A stretch of DNA of 64,000 nucleotides from UBA5066 sp046331465 (GTDB lineage Bacteria > Acidobacteriota > Thermoanaerobaculia > UBA5066). The stretch lies in contig JAXLQV010000001.1 of the NCBI GenBank assembly GCA_046331465.1, positions 2,046,001 through 2,110,000 on the forward strand. The letters are read 5' to 3'. The notes under the pieces were generated by a model. The model made no database searches and had not been told where the DNA came from. It worked only from the letters and a program-made list of their open reading frames with translations. Position numbers and translations under genes: made by a program. Positions 46,171 to 55,526 of the stretch are shown here, piece after piece (the stretch's first letter is position 1; each line of letters starts with the position of its first letter).

Positions 46171-47976
46171 CCGGCCCGTGTCTTCCCGGGAAGCCTTCCA
46201 CCTCCCGACACGGGCGGCAATCGTCTTGCCGGCGGCCGCCGCGAGCGCTTCCGGCGTCGCCGCGAGGACCCCCTCCTCGTTGCCGAATACCGAGAGGAGC
46301 CGCCGGACGCTCGTCGGTCCGAGGCCCGGGACGGCCGCGAGCGGGCTCTCCAGCGTCCGGCGCGAACGGGCCTTCCGGTGGTGCCGGAGGCCGAAGCGGT
46401 GCGCCTCGTCCCGGGCGCGCTGGAGGAGCTTGAGACCGGCGTGACGCCTCGGGAGGACGATCGGGAGCGACCGGCCGGGGACGAAGAGCTCCTCCTCCCG
46501 CTTCGCGAGCCCCACCGCCGGCAGCTCGACGCCGATCCGGTCGAGCGCCCCGAGGGCGGCCGAGAGCTGTCCCTTGCCGCCGTCGATGACGAGGAGGTCG
46601 GGGAACGCCTCCCCCTCCGCGCGACGCCGCTCGTAACGGCGCGTGACCGCCTCCGCGATCGAGGCGAAGTCGTCCGGCACGGGCCGGTCGATCCGGAACG
46701 CGCGGTACTCCCCCTTCGCCGGCCGCCCGTCGACGAAGACGACGCACGAGGCGTACGTCTCGCTCCCCTGCAGGTGCGAGATGTCGAAGCACTCGATCCG
46801 GGAGGGCCGGTGGTCGAGGTCGAGCGCCTTCGCGAGCGCGAGCGTCGCCTTCTCCCCGGCCTCGCGGACGGTCCGGAAGCGCCGGACGTGGCTCGTCCGC
46901 GCGTTGTCGCGCGCGATCCGCACCCGCTCGAACGCCGCCCCCCTCTTCGGGGTCCGCACGGCGACCTTCGACCCGCGCCGCTCCGAGAGCCACTCCTCGA
47001 TCGGCGCGAGCGCCTCCTCCGGCACCTCGTCGGGGAGGTGGACCTCCTTCGGGAGGAACGTCGTCGCGTCGTAGTACTGCGGGAGGAGGGCGACCCAGAA
47101 CTCGTCCGGCTCGACGTCGCCGATCCCTTCCCAGAAGAACTCCCGCGTGTCGAGGACGGCGCCGCCCCTCACGTGGAGGACCGAGACGGCGAGGTTCCCG
47201 CCGTCGGCGAAGTCGCCGAAGACGTCGACGTCCTCGCCGGCCAGCGACTGGACCCGCTGCTTCTGGGCGAGCTCCTCGACCGTCCGGAGGCAGTCGCGGT
47301 ACGCGGCCGCCATCTCGAACCCCTCCGCCTCCGCTGCCGCCTCCATCTTCGCGCGGAGGCGCGGCGCGAGCTCCTCGTTCCGGCCCGAGAGGAAGAGGAG
47401 GACGTCGCGCACCGCGTCGTCGTAGGCGCCCTTCGTCGTCAGCGACGCGACGCACGGCCCGAGGCAGGCGTGCATGTCGTAGTAGAGGCAGGGGCGCGGG
47501 AGCTTCCCGTCGATCTCGATCCGGCACGTCCGGATCTGGAACATCCGCTGGACCATCTTCATGGCCCCGCGGCAGGTGCGCGCCGGGAGGAACGGCCCGA
47601 AGTAGCTGTGGCCGTCCTTCAGGACCCGCCGCGTCACGTGCGCTCGCGGCCACTCCTCCCCCGTCGTCACCTTGATGTACGGGTAGGTCTTGTCGTCCCG
47701 GAGGAGGATGTTGTACCGGGGCCTGTGCTTCTTGATGAACGCGTTCTCGAGGGCGAGCGCCTCGCTCTCGGTGTTCGCGACGACGGTGTCGATCGTCTCG
47801 AACTCGGCGAGGAGCGCCTCCGTCTTCGGGTGCTTCGGCCCCGCGGCGAAGTAGGAGGCGAGCCGCTTGCGGATCGAGCGCGCCTTCCCGACGTAGAGGA
47901 TCTTCCCCTTCGCGTCCCGGTAGAGGTAGATCCCCGGCTGGTCGGGGTAGGCGGAGAGGTCGGGAGGGGACCCCAC
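46168..47976 (-). CDS. uvrC: excinuclease ABC subunit C
   Basis: Dual-incision nuclease of nucleotide excision repair (602 aa). The GIY-YIG domain starts with GIYLYRDAKGKILYVGKARS (residues 15-34). A cysteine cluster region (RTCRIEIDGKLPRPCLYYDM, CLGPC) follows, then the UVR helix region, the RNase H-like domain (CFDISHLQGSETYASCVVF, LVIDGGKGQLSAAL) and a C-terminal helix-hairpin-helix (VPGLGPTSVRRLLSVFG). GTG start 7 bases after TAGAAT with no Shine-Dalgarno. Its 3' end is 12 bases from the DUF4388 start. Confidence 0.96.
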   Translation of the reverse strand: MGSPPDLSAYPDQPGIYLYRDAKGKILYVGKARSIRKRLASYFAAGPKHPKTEALLAEFETIDTVVANTESEALALENAFIKKHRPRYNILLRDDKTYPYIKVTTGEEWPRAHVTRRVLKDGHSYFGPFLPARTCRGAMKMVQRMFQIRTCRIEIDGKLPRPCLYYDMHACLGPCVASLTTKGAYDDAVRDVLLFLSGRNEELAPRLRAKMEAAAEAEGFEMAAAYRDCLRTVEELAQKQRVQSLAGEDVDVFGDFADGGNLAVSVLHVRGGAVLDTREFFWEGIGDVEPDEFWVALLPQYYDATTFLPKEVHLPDEVPEEALAPIEEWLSERRGSKVAVRTPKRGAAFERVRIARDNARTSHVRRFRTVREAGEKATLALAKALDLDHRPSRIECFDISHLQGSETYASCVVFVDGRPAKGEYRAFRIDRPVPDDFASIAEAVTRRYERRRAEGEAFPDLLVIDGGKGQLSAALGALDRIGVELPAVGLAKREEELFVPGRSLPIVLPRRHAGLKLLQRARDEAHRFGLRHHRKARSRRTLESPLAAVPGLGPTSVRRLLSVFGNEEGVLAATPEALAAAAGKTIAARVGRWKASREDTGR

Positions 47977-47983
47977 GGGGGGG

Positions 47984-47989
47984 ATTCTA
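47984..47989 (-). promoter_or_regulatory. -10-like TAGAAT before uvrC
   Basis: TAGAAT ends 7 bases before the GTG. The region where a -35 would lie is the stem of the upstream gene's terminator, so any promoter here would be -10 dependent. Confidence 0.4.
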
Positions 47990-47995
47990 GAGAGA

Positions 47996-48029
47996 GCCCG
48001 GGCGGGCGCCCGAAGGCGCCCGCCCGGGC
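47996..48029 (-). terminator. strong terminator of the subtilase gene, UUCG tetraloop
   Basis: A perfect 15-bp stem, GCCCGGGCGGGCGCC with its complement, closed on the minus strand by C(UUCG)G, the extra-stable tetraloop. It begins 12 bases after the subtilase stop and is followed by TCTCTCT. It is by far the best terminator in the window. Confidence 0.85.
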
Positions 48030-48041
48030 GGGAAGACGAGG

Positions 48042-51000
48042 TCAGCCGACCCGCGAGCGGATGAAGAAGACCGCGCCGAGGGCGGTCAGGAGGCCGAGGA
48101 GGGCGAGTCCGAGCGTCGATGCGGCAGGGATCGCCGCCTCGGCGCTCGCCTGGAATGCCGTCGGGTCGGTCGCGCCACCGACGGCCGGGTCGTCCGTCAG
48201 GGCGGACGACTCGTTCGTGCCGTTCCCGTCGGCGTCGAAGTACACCGTGCCCTGGTTCGAGATCGTGGCGCCGCCCGCGTTCCACGCGATGCGCGCCGTG
48301 ATCGTGATCGTGACCGACCCGCCGGCCGCGATCGACCCGTTCCAGTGGACCGTGTTCGTCGCCGTGTCGGCGACCGCGGTCCCGCCGGAGGCGGTGGCCC
48401 CCAGGAGCTGGAGCGTCGCCGGGAGGACGTCGGTGAACTCGTCGCCGGGGTTGTCCATCTGGACGAAGGTGCCCGTGTTCGGGATGACGATCGTGTAGGT
48501 GACGACCGCGCCGGGGAAGCGCGACCCGGAGACCGACTTGGTGACGCCGGCGACGACCGCCGGGGAGAGGACCGTCACGCTCGCGGAGGCAGTGTTGTTC
48601 GCGGAGTTCGGGTCAGAGGTGGTCGAGCCGGCGGTTGCGTTGTTCGTCAGGACCCCTGCCATGCTCGGCGCGACGACCGAGAAGGTCAGCGTCGCGGATC
48701 CTCCAGAAGGTAGGCTCGCGAAGCTCCAGACCCCGGTCGCCGTGTTGAAAGTTCCCTGGCTCACCGTGAACGACGACGGGGCAAGGGCGGGGATTGCCGG
48801 GAACGCCTCCTGGACGTTGACGGAGTAGGCCGGATCGGTCCCGGAGTTCCGCGCGGTGACGGTGAAGGTGGCCGTTCCGCCTACGAGCACGGTGGGGGCC
48901 CCGACTGACATGGCGAGCGACACGTCGGCGGAACGCGGCGCGAGAACGCTGACGCTGGCGACGTTGTTCGCCGGGTTCGTGTCGAGCGGCGTCGACGCCG
49001 TGAGCTGCGCGACGTTCAGGACCTGGCCGGTCGCGTCCACGGTGGCGACGATGTGGAGAGTCGCGGTGGCGCTCGCGGCGATCGAACCGACGGTCCAGAT
49101 CCCGGTGGCCGCGCTGAACGCCCCCGCACCGTCGTCCGAGACGTAGGTCAGGCCGACAGGCAGCACGTCGGCGACCTGCACGCCGGTGGCGGCAGCGGGG
49201 CCGTTGTTGGTCACGATGATCGTGAAGGTCGCGTTCTGGCCGACCGTCGGCACCGCCGGGTTGACGGACATCGCCACGGCGAGGTCTGTCGACTGGGCCG
49301 TGTCGAGCACGACGACCTCGGCCTGCTGGTCGCCGACGTTGTGGTGATGGAGGAGGAGCGCGCCGAGCGACCCGTTCGTCGTCATGTTCGCCGTGTTCCA
49401 CGTCACCGGGAGCGACGCACCGTTGAGGTCCTGGGCGAGGTTCGTTCCGCCGAAGTTCAGGCCCTGCGCGGCGTAGTTGTAGAAGAACGGCCCGTTCACC
49501 TGGTCGTAGGCGAACCCGTTGAGAGCGAGGCAGAGCGGCGCCGACCCGGGACACGAGACGATTTTCCAGCGGAAGGTGGTGTCACCCGCGGTGAGGCCGA
49601 GCGACGCGGGCGTCGCCGCGAGGAACATCACGTGGCTGTCGAAGAGCCGGCTGTCGATACCGGCCGCGCTCACGCGGTTCACGTACTGCTGCGTGCCGAC
49701 CCCGCTGGTCGAGAGGTTGAAGTACGCGGACAGGAACGAGTCCTGTCCCGTCGCCGCGCTGTTCCCGAAGAGAGCGCTTCCCATCGTTCCCGGGTTCGAG
49801 TTGAAGAGGACCCGGTCCCAGGTGCCGTCCTCGTTCGTGTCGATGTAGATGTTGAAAGCGACGTCCGTCGGAGAGGACCAGTTGGCCCAGGTCGAGACTC
49901 CGAACATGACGAGGTTGCTCGCCGTGCTGTAGGCCACGCCCGCGTACTGGATGTCGGCGTACGGCGGCGCGACGGTGTCATCCAGCGGGGAGACCGCCTG
50001 CAGCTCGAAAGGCGTCACCAGGGAGACCTCGTCGTTCGGGAACGTCCCCGAGCAGGCCGGGCCAGCCCCGAGCGTCCCGGTGCAGACGTCGGTGCCGGAA
50101 AGGGGGATCGTCGTCGACCCAGAAGCCGCCCCGCCCGTCACGATTGCCGCGGGCGCGGTCATCGCCGAGGCGGGGTGGCTCGGCATGTAGACGGGCACGC
50201 GCATCTTCGGCGAGCCGCCCTGGCTCAGGACCACGTAGCCCGCCTCCGCCGTCAGCCAGTGACGGGAGAGGTTTCCGAGAGAGGTCAGCGGCGACGGCGC
50301 CGCCTGCGTCGGCGGCTGGGACGGGTCGCGCGGGTGGGTCATCTGGTTCCCCGTCGCGCTCATCTGGACGTCGAATTCGACGGAACCGCCCGCCGGAACG
50401 GTCACGCTGCTTCCGCCCGGGAGCGAGAACGCCACGCCGGGCGCGTCGTTGAGGACCTGGACGGAGAGGGAGTACGTTTGGGCCGTCGCTCCCTTGTTCA
50501 CGACGCGAATCCTCTTCACCTGCGTCGCGGTCCCGACGACGTCGGCGTCGAACGAGACGCTCACGAGGCCCTGCTCGTCGCTGCCGAGCGCGAAGCCGGG
50601 CGCCTGGGCGGACAGGACGGGGTCCTCGCGACCGGCGCCGACACGCTCCGGACCGTACTTGACACCTCCGCCGTTGGCGCCGAGGGTCACGTCGTGGAGG
50701 GCGCCGTTCATCATCAGCGCCTTGATCTCCTCGGGCGACCAGTCGGGGTGGAGCTGCTTCAGGAGAGCGGCCGTCCCCGCGGCGTGCGGGGCCGCCATCG
50801 ACGTGCCGGAGATGGTCAGCGTCTGCCCACCCGGGATGAATCCGGACGCGTTCGGCGTCATGCAGCTCCCGGCCGTACAGGTGACACCCGTCTGGGCCGA
50901 CGTGATGTTCAGCCCGGGAGCGGCGAGGTCCGGCTTGAGCCGGATGGCGGTCCGGCCGAGGCGCGGCCCGCGAGACGAGAACGAGGCGATCGTGTCCCCG

Positions 51001-52625
51001 CCGGCTGCGGTCGAAAGCGTCACGTTGGCCGGGAGGCTCCCGGCGATCGTGTTCCGGTCCGCGAGCGAAATGAAGACCGTCGGGACCGTCACCTGCGTCG
51101 TTCCCGTCGCCCCCATGATGATGGGGTTCGGGTCGCCGACGACGTTGTTCGCGATGATGACACCGATCGCGCCCGCGGCCTGCGCGTTGACCGCCTTGAC
51201 CTGGAAGCCGCAGGTGCCGCGATCGACGAGGGCGATGTTGCCGGCGACGGCGGCGGCATTGGTGAGGGCGGAGCAGCCGTCCGTCGTCAGCGGTCCGGCG
51301 CCGTCCGCCGGGTCGAGCGCCACGACGACGTTCGCCGTCTGGCCGGACGGCGTCGGCGCCGGAGTCGGCGCGAACGAGTTCGCGTAGGAGGCGTAATAGG
51401 GTCCCGCGATGCCGGCCGGAGAGTTCACCTGGAGGAGGCCGACGGACTCACCCGAGTCGACCGACGCGGCCGTCGAGATGACCCTCGAGCCCACGCCCGG
51501 CGAGCCGGTGATGAACGTCGTGTCTCCCGCGTTCCCTGCCGACGCCACGACCACGATGCCCGCGAGGGCCGCGTCGTCGGCCGCCTGCGCCGTCGTGGTT
51601 GCGAGGCTTCCGAAGTTCGAGCCGAGCGACATGTTGATGACGTCGAGGTGGTCGGAGAGGTCGCCGTCCCCGTTGGGGTCGGTCGCCCAGTCGATCCCCT
51701 GGACCGTGATGCTCGTCGAACCGGTGCAGCCGAAGACGCGGATCGCGTACAGGCTCGCCTGCGGCGCAACGCCCGGCCCGACGCGGAGCGAGGCGAAGGG
51801 CGTGGACGCGTCGAACGGTCCGGGGTACGTCGCGCCGGCGCTCGTCACGCCATACCCGGCCGCGGTCCCTGAGACGTGCGTGCCGTGCCCGTTGCAGTCC
51901 ATCGGGTCGGCGTCGGGCGCGAGCGTCGCGGCGCTTCCCGTGTAGGAGTCGCCGGCGAGATCGATCCCGCCGACGACCTTGGCCGTCGGGAAGTAGGCGT
52001 CCGGCGCGACGGTCCGGTCATTCGCCTGGTAGTCAGCCAGCAGTCCCGTACCGCCGAAGGTCGGGTGCTGGTAATCGATTCCGGTGTCGATGATCCCGAT
52101 CCGGATCCCGGCTCCCGTGACGGTCGACGGAAGGCCGAGCGTGTTCCCCCAGAGGCTCGGCGCCCCGAGGAACGGCACGCTCGTCGAGTTCGTCGGGAAC
52201 TCCGGCTCGATGACGTGGACCTTCCGGACGCCGGGAAGCCTCGCGATCGCCTGCAGCTTCGAGGCATCCACCTCGACGGCCACTCCATTGAACGCCCTGC
52301 CGACGCTGAAGAACTCCCGCCCGCCGATCTTCGGGTCGCGCAGGAGCGCCGAGACGGCGCGCAGAGAGCTCGCGTTCGCGGTGGTCTGGTTCCTTCCCGC
52401 CGCGATCGCCGCCGGCTTGCCCAGGCCCTTCTTGAGTGCCTCGCCGTACACGCGGGCGGCCGGCGGATCCATGAGCTCGACGAGAACCGCGATTCTCCCT
52501 GTTCCCGACGACTGGACCGCGATTTCCTCGTGTTCCTGACCGAGTGCAGGTGCCACGACGCCCGTGCAGATCGCCATCGCCGCACCGAACAGGATGACCC
52601 GAAGACTGTTCAGGGAAAGGCGCAT
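48042..52625 (-). CDS. secreted subtilisin-like protease (S8) with PA domain, DUF11 repeats and IPTL-CTERM-like tail
   Basis: A 1527-aa exported protease. Signal peptide 1-30 (ends APALGQ), I9-type propeptide about 40-145, catalytic Asp180 (IGIIDTGID), His247 (NGHGTHVSG), oxyanion Asn365 (SAGN) and Ser609 (SGTSMAAPH). A PA domain is inserted at about 425-525, as in vegetative subtilases. A Ca-type DPNGDGDLSD loop lies at 317-326. The C-terminal third has three DUF11-like repeats. The end IPAASTLGLALLGL, a hydrophobic stretch and RSRVG match an IPTL-CTERM-like sorting signal. ATG with GGAGGAG. The gene stands alone between a terminator and the ALDH gene. Confidence 0.93.
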   Translation of the reverse strand: MRLSLNSLRVILFGAAMAICTGVVAPALGQEHEEIAVQSSGTGRIAVLVELMDPPAARVYGEALKKGLGKPAAIAAGRNQTTANASSLRAVSALLRDPKIGGREFFSVGRAFNGVAVEVDASKLQAIARLPGVRKVHVIEPEFPTNSTSVPFLGAPSLWGNTLGLPSTVTGAGIRIGIIDTGIDYQHPTFGGTGLLADYQANDRTVAPDAYFPTAKVVGGIDLAGDSYTGSAATLAPDADPMDCNGHGTHVSGTAAGYGVTSAGATYPGPFDASTPFASLRVGPGVAPQASLYAIRVFGCTGSTSITVQGIDWATDPNGDGDLSDHLDVINMSLGSNFGSLATTTAQAADDAALAGIVVVASAGNAGDTTFITGSPGVGSRVISTAASVDSGESVGLLQVNSPAGIAGPYYASYANSFAPTPAPTPSGQTANVVVALDPADGAGPLTTDGCSALTNAAAVAGNIALVDRGTCGFQVKAVNAQAAGAIGVIIANNVVGDPNPIIMGATGTTQVTVPTVFISLADRNTIAGSLPANVTLSTAAGGDTIASFSSRGPRLGRTAIRLKPDLAAPGLNITSAQTGVTCTAGSCMTPNASGFIPGGQTLTISGTSMAAPHAAGTAALLKQLHPDWSPEEIKALMMNGALHDVTLGANGGGVKYGPERVGAGREDPVLSAQAPGFALGSDEQGLVSVSFDADVVGTATQVKRIRVVNKGATAQTYSLSVQVLNDAPGVAFSLPGGSSVTVPAGGSVEFDVQMSATGNQMTHPRDPSQPPTQAAPSPLTSLGNLSRHWLTAEAGYVVLSQGGSPKMRVPVYMPSHPASAMTAPAAIVTGGAASGSTTIPLSGTDVCTGTLGAGPACSGTFPNDEVSLVTPFELQAVSPLDDTVAPPYADIQYAGVAYSTASNLVMFGVSTWANWSSPTDVAFNIYIDTNEDGTWDRVLFNSNPGTMGSALFGNSAATGQDSFLSAYFNLSTSGVGTQQYVNRVSAAGIDSRLFDSHVMFLAATPASLGLTAGDTTFRWKIVSCPGSAPLCLALNGFAYDQVNGPFFYNYAAQGLNFGGTNLAQDLNGASLPVTWNTANMTTNGSLGALLLHHHNVGDQQAEVVVLDTAQSTDLAVAMSVNPAVPTVGQNATFTIIVTNNGPAAATGVQVADVLPVGLTYVSDDGAGAFSAATGIWTVGSIAASATATLHIVATVDATGQVLNVAQLTASTPLDTNPANNVASVSVLAPRSADVSLAMSVGAPTVLVGGTATFTVTARNSGTDPAYSVNVQEAFPAIPALAPSSFTVSQGTFNTATGVWSFASLPSGGSATLTFSVVAPSMAGVLTNNATAGSTTSDPNSANNTASASVTVLSPAVVAGVTKSVSGSRFPGAVVTYTIVIPNTGTFVQMDNPGDEFTDVLPATLQLLGATASGGTAVADTATNTVHWNGSIAAGGSVTITITARIAWNAGGATISNQGTVYFDADGNGTNESSALTDDPAVGGATDPTAFQASAEAAIPAASTLGLALLGLLTALGAVFFIRSRVG

Positions 52626-52733
52626 ACCCTCTTCTCCTCCGAAGGGCGATTTCTATCACACGAGACGGGGCCGGGAGTCGCTCGAGAGCTCTTGAATCGA
52701 CCGGGCCTGCGGCGCCCCCCTGGGGTCCCCGGC
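52626..52733. other. gap upstream of the subtilase gene
   Basis: This gap carries the GGAGGAG ribosome site of the subtilase and a weak -10-like TAGAAA (in GTGATAGAAATCG) 28 bases before the ATG. No clear -35 and no strong terminator after the ALDH stop were seen. Confidence 0.4.
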
Positions 52734-54383
52734 TCAGAACACCTTGCCGAGCTTCGTCGCGATCTTCGAGACCTTCACGTAGCCGAAGAACCGGCCGCTC
52801 GACAGGAGGCCGAGGCCGTCCGTCACCTTCGTCCGGGCGTCCCGGGCGTAGAGGAGGCCGAACGCCTTCTTCATGAAGTCCTGGAAGGCGCCGTCGTAGG
52901 GGTACCACCAGGGAGCCGCCGTGGAGTCCTGCAGGTCGACGCTGACGTGCTTGACGTTGACGAGCTCCATGAGTCCGTGGACGCCGTGGCTCCGCCCGAT
53001 CCCGGACTTCCCGAGGCCGCCCCAGGTCGCCGTCGGCTCGCCGAAGGAGAAGAGGTGGTCGTTGATCGTGACCGTCCCGGCCCGCAGCTCCTCGACGAGC
53101 TTCTGGGCCGTCCTCGTCGAGCGGGTCCAGCCCGAGGCCGTCAGGCCGAACTCGGAGTCGTTCGCGAGGGCGATCGCCTCGTCGAGGCCGTCGACGACGA
53201 CGATCGGGAGGACGGGGCCGAACGTCTCCTCGCGCATCACGCGCATCGCGTGGGTCGCCCCGACGAGGACCGTCGGGGGGAACCAGTACCCCTTCGCGAC
53301 CGGCTTCTCCCCGCCGGTGAGCGCCGTCGCCCCCTGCGCGAGCGCCTCGCGGACCTGCGCGTCGACGAAATCCCGCTGCTCGGCCGTCGTCATCGGGCCG
53401 ACGTCCGTCGCCGCGGCGAGGGGGTCCCCCTGCCGGAGCCGGCGCGTCTTCTCGACGACCTTCGCGATCAGCTCGTCCGCGACGCCCTTCACGGCGTAGA
53501 CGCGCTCGATCGACCCGCACGCCTGCCCCGCGTTCGCGAAGGCGCCCCAGACGAGGCCGCTCGCCGTCCGGTCGAGGTCGGCGTCGGCCGCGACGACGGC
53601 GGCGTCCTTTCCCCCCAGCTCGAGGACGAAGGGCGTGACGTTCCTCGAGGCCTTCCGCATGACGTGCGAGCCGACCTCGACCGAGCCGGTGAAGAGGATC
53701 TTCGCGATCCCGGGGTGGTCGAGGAGGTGGTCGACGTCGGCCCCCGAAGCCGTGACGACGTTCACGACGCCGGGCGGGAGGCCCGCCTTCCGGCAGAGCT
53801 CGCCGATGGCGAGGCCCGTCTGCGCCGTCGCCGAGGCGGGCTTGAGGACGACCGTGTTCCCGGCCGCGAGGCACGCCGCGAGCTCGACCATCGGGATCGC
53901 GAACGGGAAGTTCCAGGGGGTGATGACCGCGATGACGCCGAGAGGCTCGTAGCGGAACGAGGCCGCCTTGTGGGCGAAGAGGATCTGCTCGTAGTCGACC
54001 GGCTTCGTGGCGAGGAGCTCCTCCGCGAAGCGGGAGAGGTAGCGGAGGGCGTCGGCGGCGGGGACGAGGTCCAGCGCCCGGGCCTCGGCGATCGGCTTCC
54101 CCTGCTCGAGGGCGATCAGGTGCGCGAGCTCGTCGTGGGACCTCCGGAGCGCCTCGAGGAGGTTCGAGAGGTGCTTCTGGCGCTCCTTCGGGCTGCGGGC
54201 CCCCCAGTGGAGGAAGGCCTTCCGCGCGGCCGCCACCGCCGCGTCGATCTCCTCCGGGCCGGCCCTCTGGATCTCGGCGAGCTTCCCGCCCGTCGACGGG
54301 TTCCTCGTGTGGAAGGTCTTCCCCGTCGCGACGTCGAGACCGTCGATGATCGGGCCCGTCGGCAGGGTGAGCCCCCGCTTCAA
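52734..54383 (-). CDS. NAD(P)-dependent aldehyde dehydrogenase
   Basis: Oxidises an aldehyde to the acid (549 aa). Active-site residues present: Asn158 (TPWNFP), Glu255 (LELGGKD) and the nucleophile Cys289 (AGQACGSIE). About 50 residues longer than usual at the C-terminus, with an unusual Trp/Tyr-rich APWWYPYDG stretch near 490 and a basic tail. TTG start at 54383 makes a TTGA overlap with the SDR stop. Pairing with the reductase-like SDR suggests long-chain aldehyde or acyl metabolism. Confidence 0.88.
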   Translation of the reverse strand: MKRGLTLPTGPIIDGLDVATGKTFHTRNPSTGGKLAEIQRAGPEEIDAAVAAARKAFLHWGARSPKERQKHLSNLLEALRRSHDELAHLIALEQGKPIAEARALDLVPAADALRYLSRFAEELLATKPVDYEQILFAHKAASFRYEPLGVIAVITPWNFPFAIPMVELAACLAAGNTVVLKPASATAQTGLAIGELCRKAGLPPGVVNVVTASGADVDHLLDHPGIAKILFTGSVEVGSHVMRKASRNVTPFVLELGGKDAAVVAADADLDRTASGLVWGAFANAGQACGSIERVYAVKGVADELIAKVVEKTRRLRQGDPLAAATDVGPMTTAEQRDFVDAQVREALAQGATALTGGEKPVAKGYWFPPTVLVGATHAMRVMREETFGPVLPIVVVDGLDEAIALANDSEFGLTASGWTRSTRTAQKLVEELRAGTVTINDHLFSFGEPTATWGGLGKSGIGRSHGVHGLMELVNVKHVSVDLQDSTAAPWWYPYDGAFQDFMKKAFGLLYARDARTKVTDGLGLLSSGRFFGYVKVSKIATKLGKVF

Positions 54384-55501
54384 ATCATCGCCCCCCGGGT
54401 GATCTTCTCGACGTGCCTGCGGTAGAACGCGACGAGGTTCTGGGCGTAGTCGGTGAAGCGCGGGCAGGAGACGCCGAACTGCGCGAGGTCGGCGGCCGCC
54501 TGGCTGTTGTCGTACCAGGCCGGGTGGTCGAAGTACTCCACGGTCACCGCGGGCATGCCGAAGTAGCTCTGCACCGCCTTCGGCGAGAAGAGGAGCTTTG
54601 CGAGCATCGTCGGGACGGGGACGTAGAGGAACTGCTTGCCGATCGCCTTCGCGAAGAGCTCCTCGATCTCGTAGGCCGAGAGGGGCGTCGGGTCGGTCAG
54701 GTGGTAGGTCTTCCCCACCGAGCCTTCCCACGTCGAGAGCCGCGCGATCCCCTCGAGGACGTAGTCGACCGGCACGAGGTTGACGGGCGCCGTGCCCGAG
54801 CCGACCTTCACGAAGACGCCGGGGGACGGCAGCTGGCGCATCGCGTTCAGGGCGAAGTAGGGGCCGTCGAACTTGGCCGTCTCGCCGGTCTTCGAGTCGC
54901 CGACGACGATCGCCGGGCGGTACGTCGACGTCGGGAGCGCGCTCGCCTTGACCGCCTCCTCGGCGAGGAACTTCGTCTCCTCGTAGTAGTTCTTGAACGA
55001 CTGCCCGACGTCGAGGTCCGTCTCGCGGTAGACGCCGACGGCCGTGCCCGAGACGTACGCCGTGGAGACGTAGTCGAAGCGGGTCAGGTGCGGGCACTCC
55101 TCGAGGAACGCGAGGACGTTCCGCGTCCCCTCGACGTTGATCCGCATCCCGACCTCGCGCGGGACGGCGAGGTCGTAGACGGCCGCGAGGTGGTAGCAGC
55201 CGTTCAGCTTCCGGTGGAGGAGGCGCGCCTCGGTCTCGCCGATGCCGAGGCCCGGGGCCGTGATGTCGCCGACGACGAGCTCGATCCGCCCCTTCGTCCC
55301 CGGGTGCGCCTCGGCGAGCTGCTCGACGGACGTGCGCGCGAGGTCGAGGAACTTCTCCTGCACGAGACAGTGGAAGACGGTGTCGGGCTTCAGCTCGAGG
55401 AGCCGCGGGATGAGGCGGGCCCCGATGAACCCGGGGAACCCGGTGAAGAGGACGACGTGGGAGGACGCGGCGGGAGTCGGACGCGCTTTCTTCGTGGCCA
55501 T
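54380..55501 (-). CDS. extended SDR, fatty acyl reductase/thioester reductase-like
   Basis: NAD(P)-binding protein (373 aa from the ATG) with a Rossmann motif TGFPGFIGARL (about 20-30), the VSTAYVSG segment with Ser146, and YxxxK at Tyr173-Lys177 (YYEETK). The pattern (TSVEQLAE, VVGDITAPGLG) is that of the male-sterility/thioester-reductase (NAD_binding_4) branch. Acyl-CoA or acyl-ACP reduction is thus plausible. A GTG at 55513 with TAGACT 10 bases upstream is an alternative start. The ATG has GAGG. It follows pabC by 25 bases. Confidence 0.8.
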   Translation of the reverse strand: MATKKARPTPAASSHVVLFTGFPGFIGARLIPRLLELKPDTVFHCLVQEKFLDLARTSVEQLAEAHPGTKGRIELVVGDITAPGLGIGETEARLLHRKLNGCYHLAAVYDLAVPREVGMRINVEGTRNVLAFLEECPHLTRFDYVSTAYVSGTAVGVYRETDLDVGQSFKNYYEETKFLAEEAVKASALPTSTYRPAIVVGDSKTGETAKFDGPYFALNAMRQLPSPGVFVKVGSGTAPVNLVPVDYVLEGIARLSTWEGSVGKTYHLTDPTPLSAYEIEELFAKAIGKQFLYVPVPTMLAKLLFSPKAVQSYFGMPAVTVEYFDHPAWYDNSQAAADLAQFGVSCPRFTDYAQNLVAFYRRHVEKITRGAMI

Positions 55502-55526
55502 TCCGTGCCTCACTTTTCCCGTGAGT

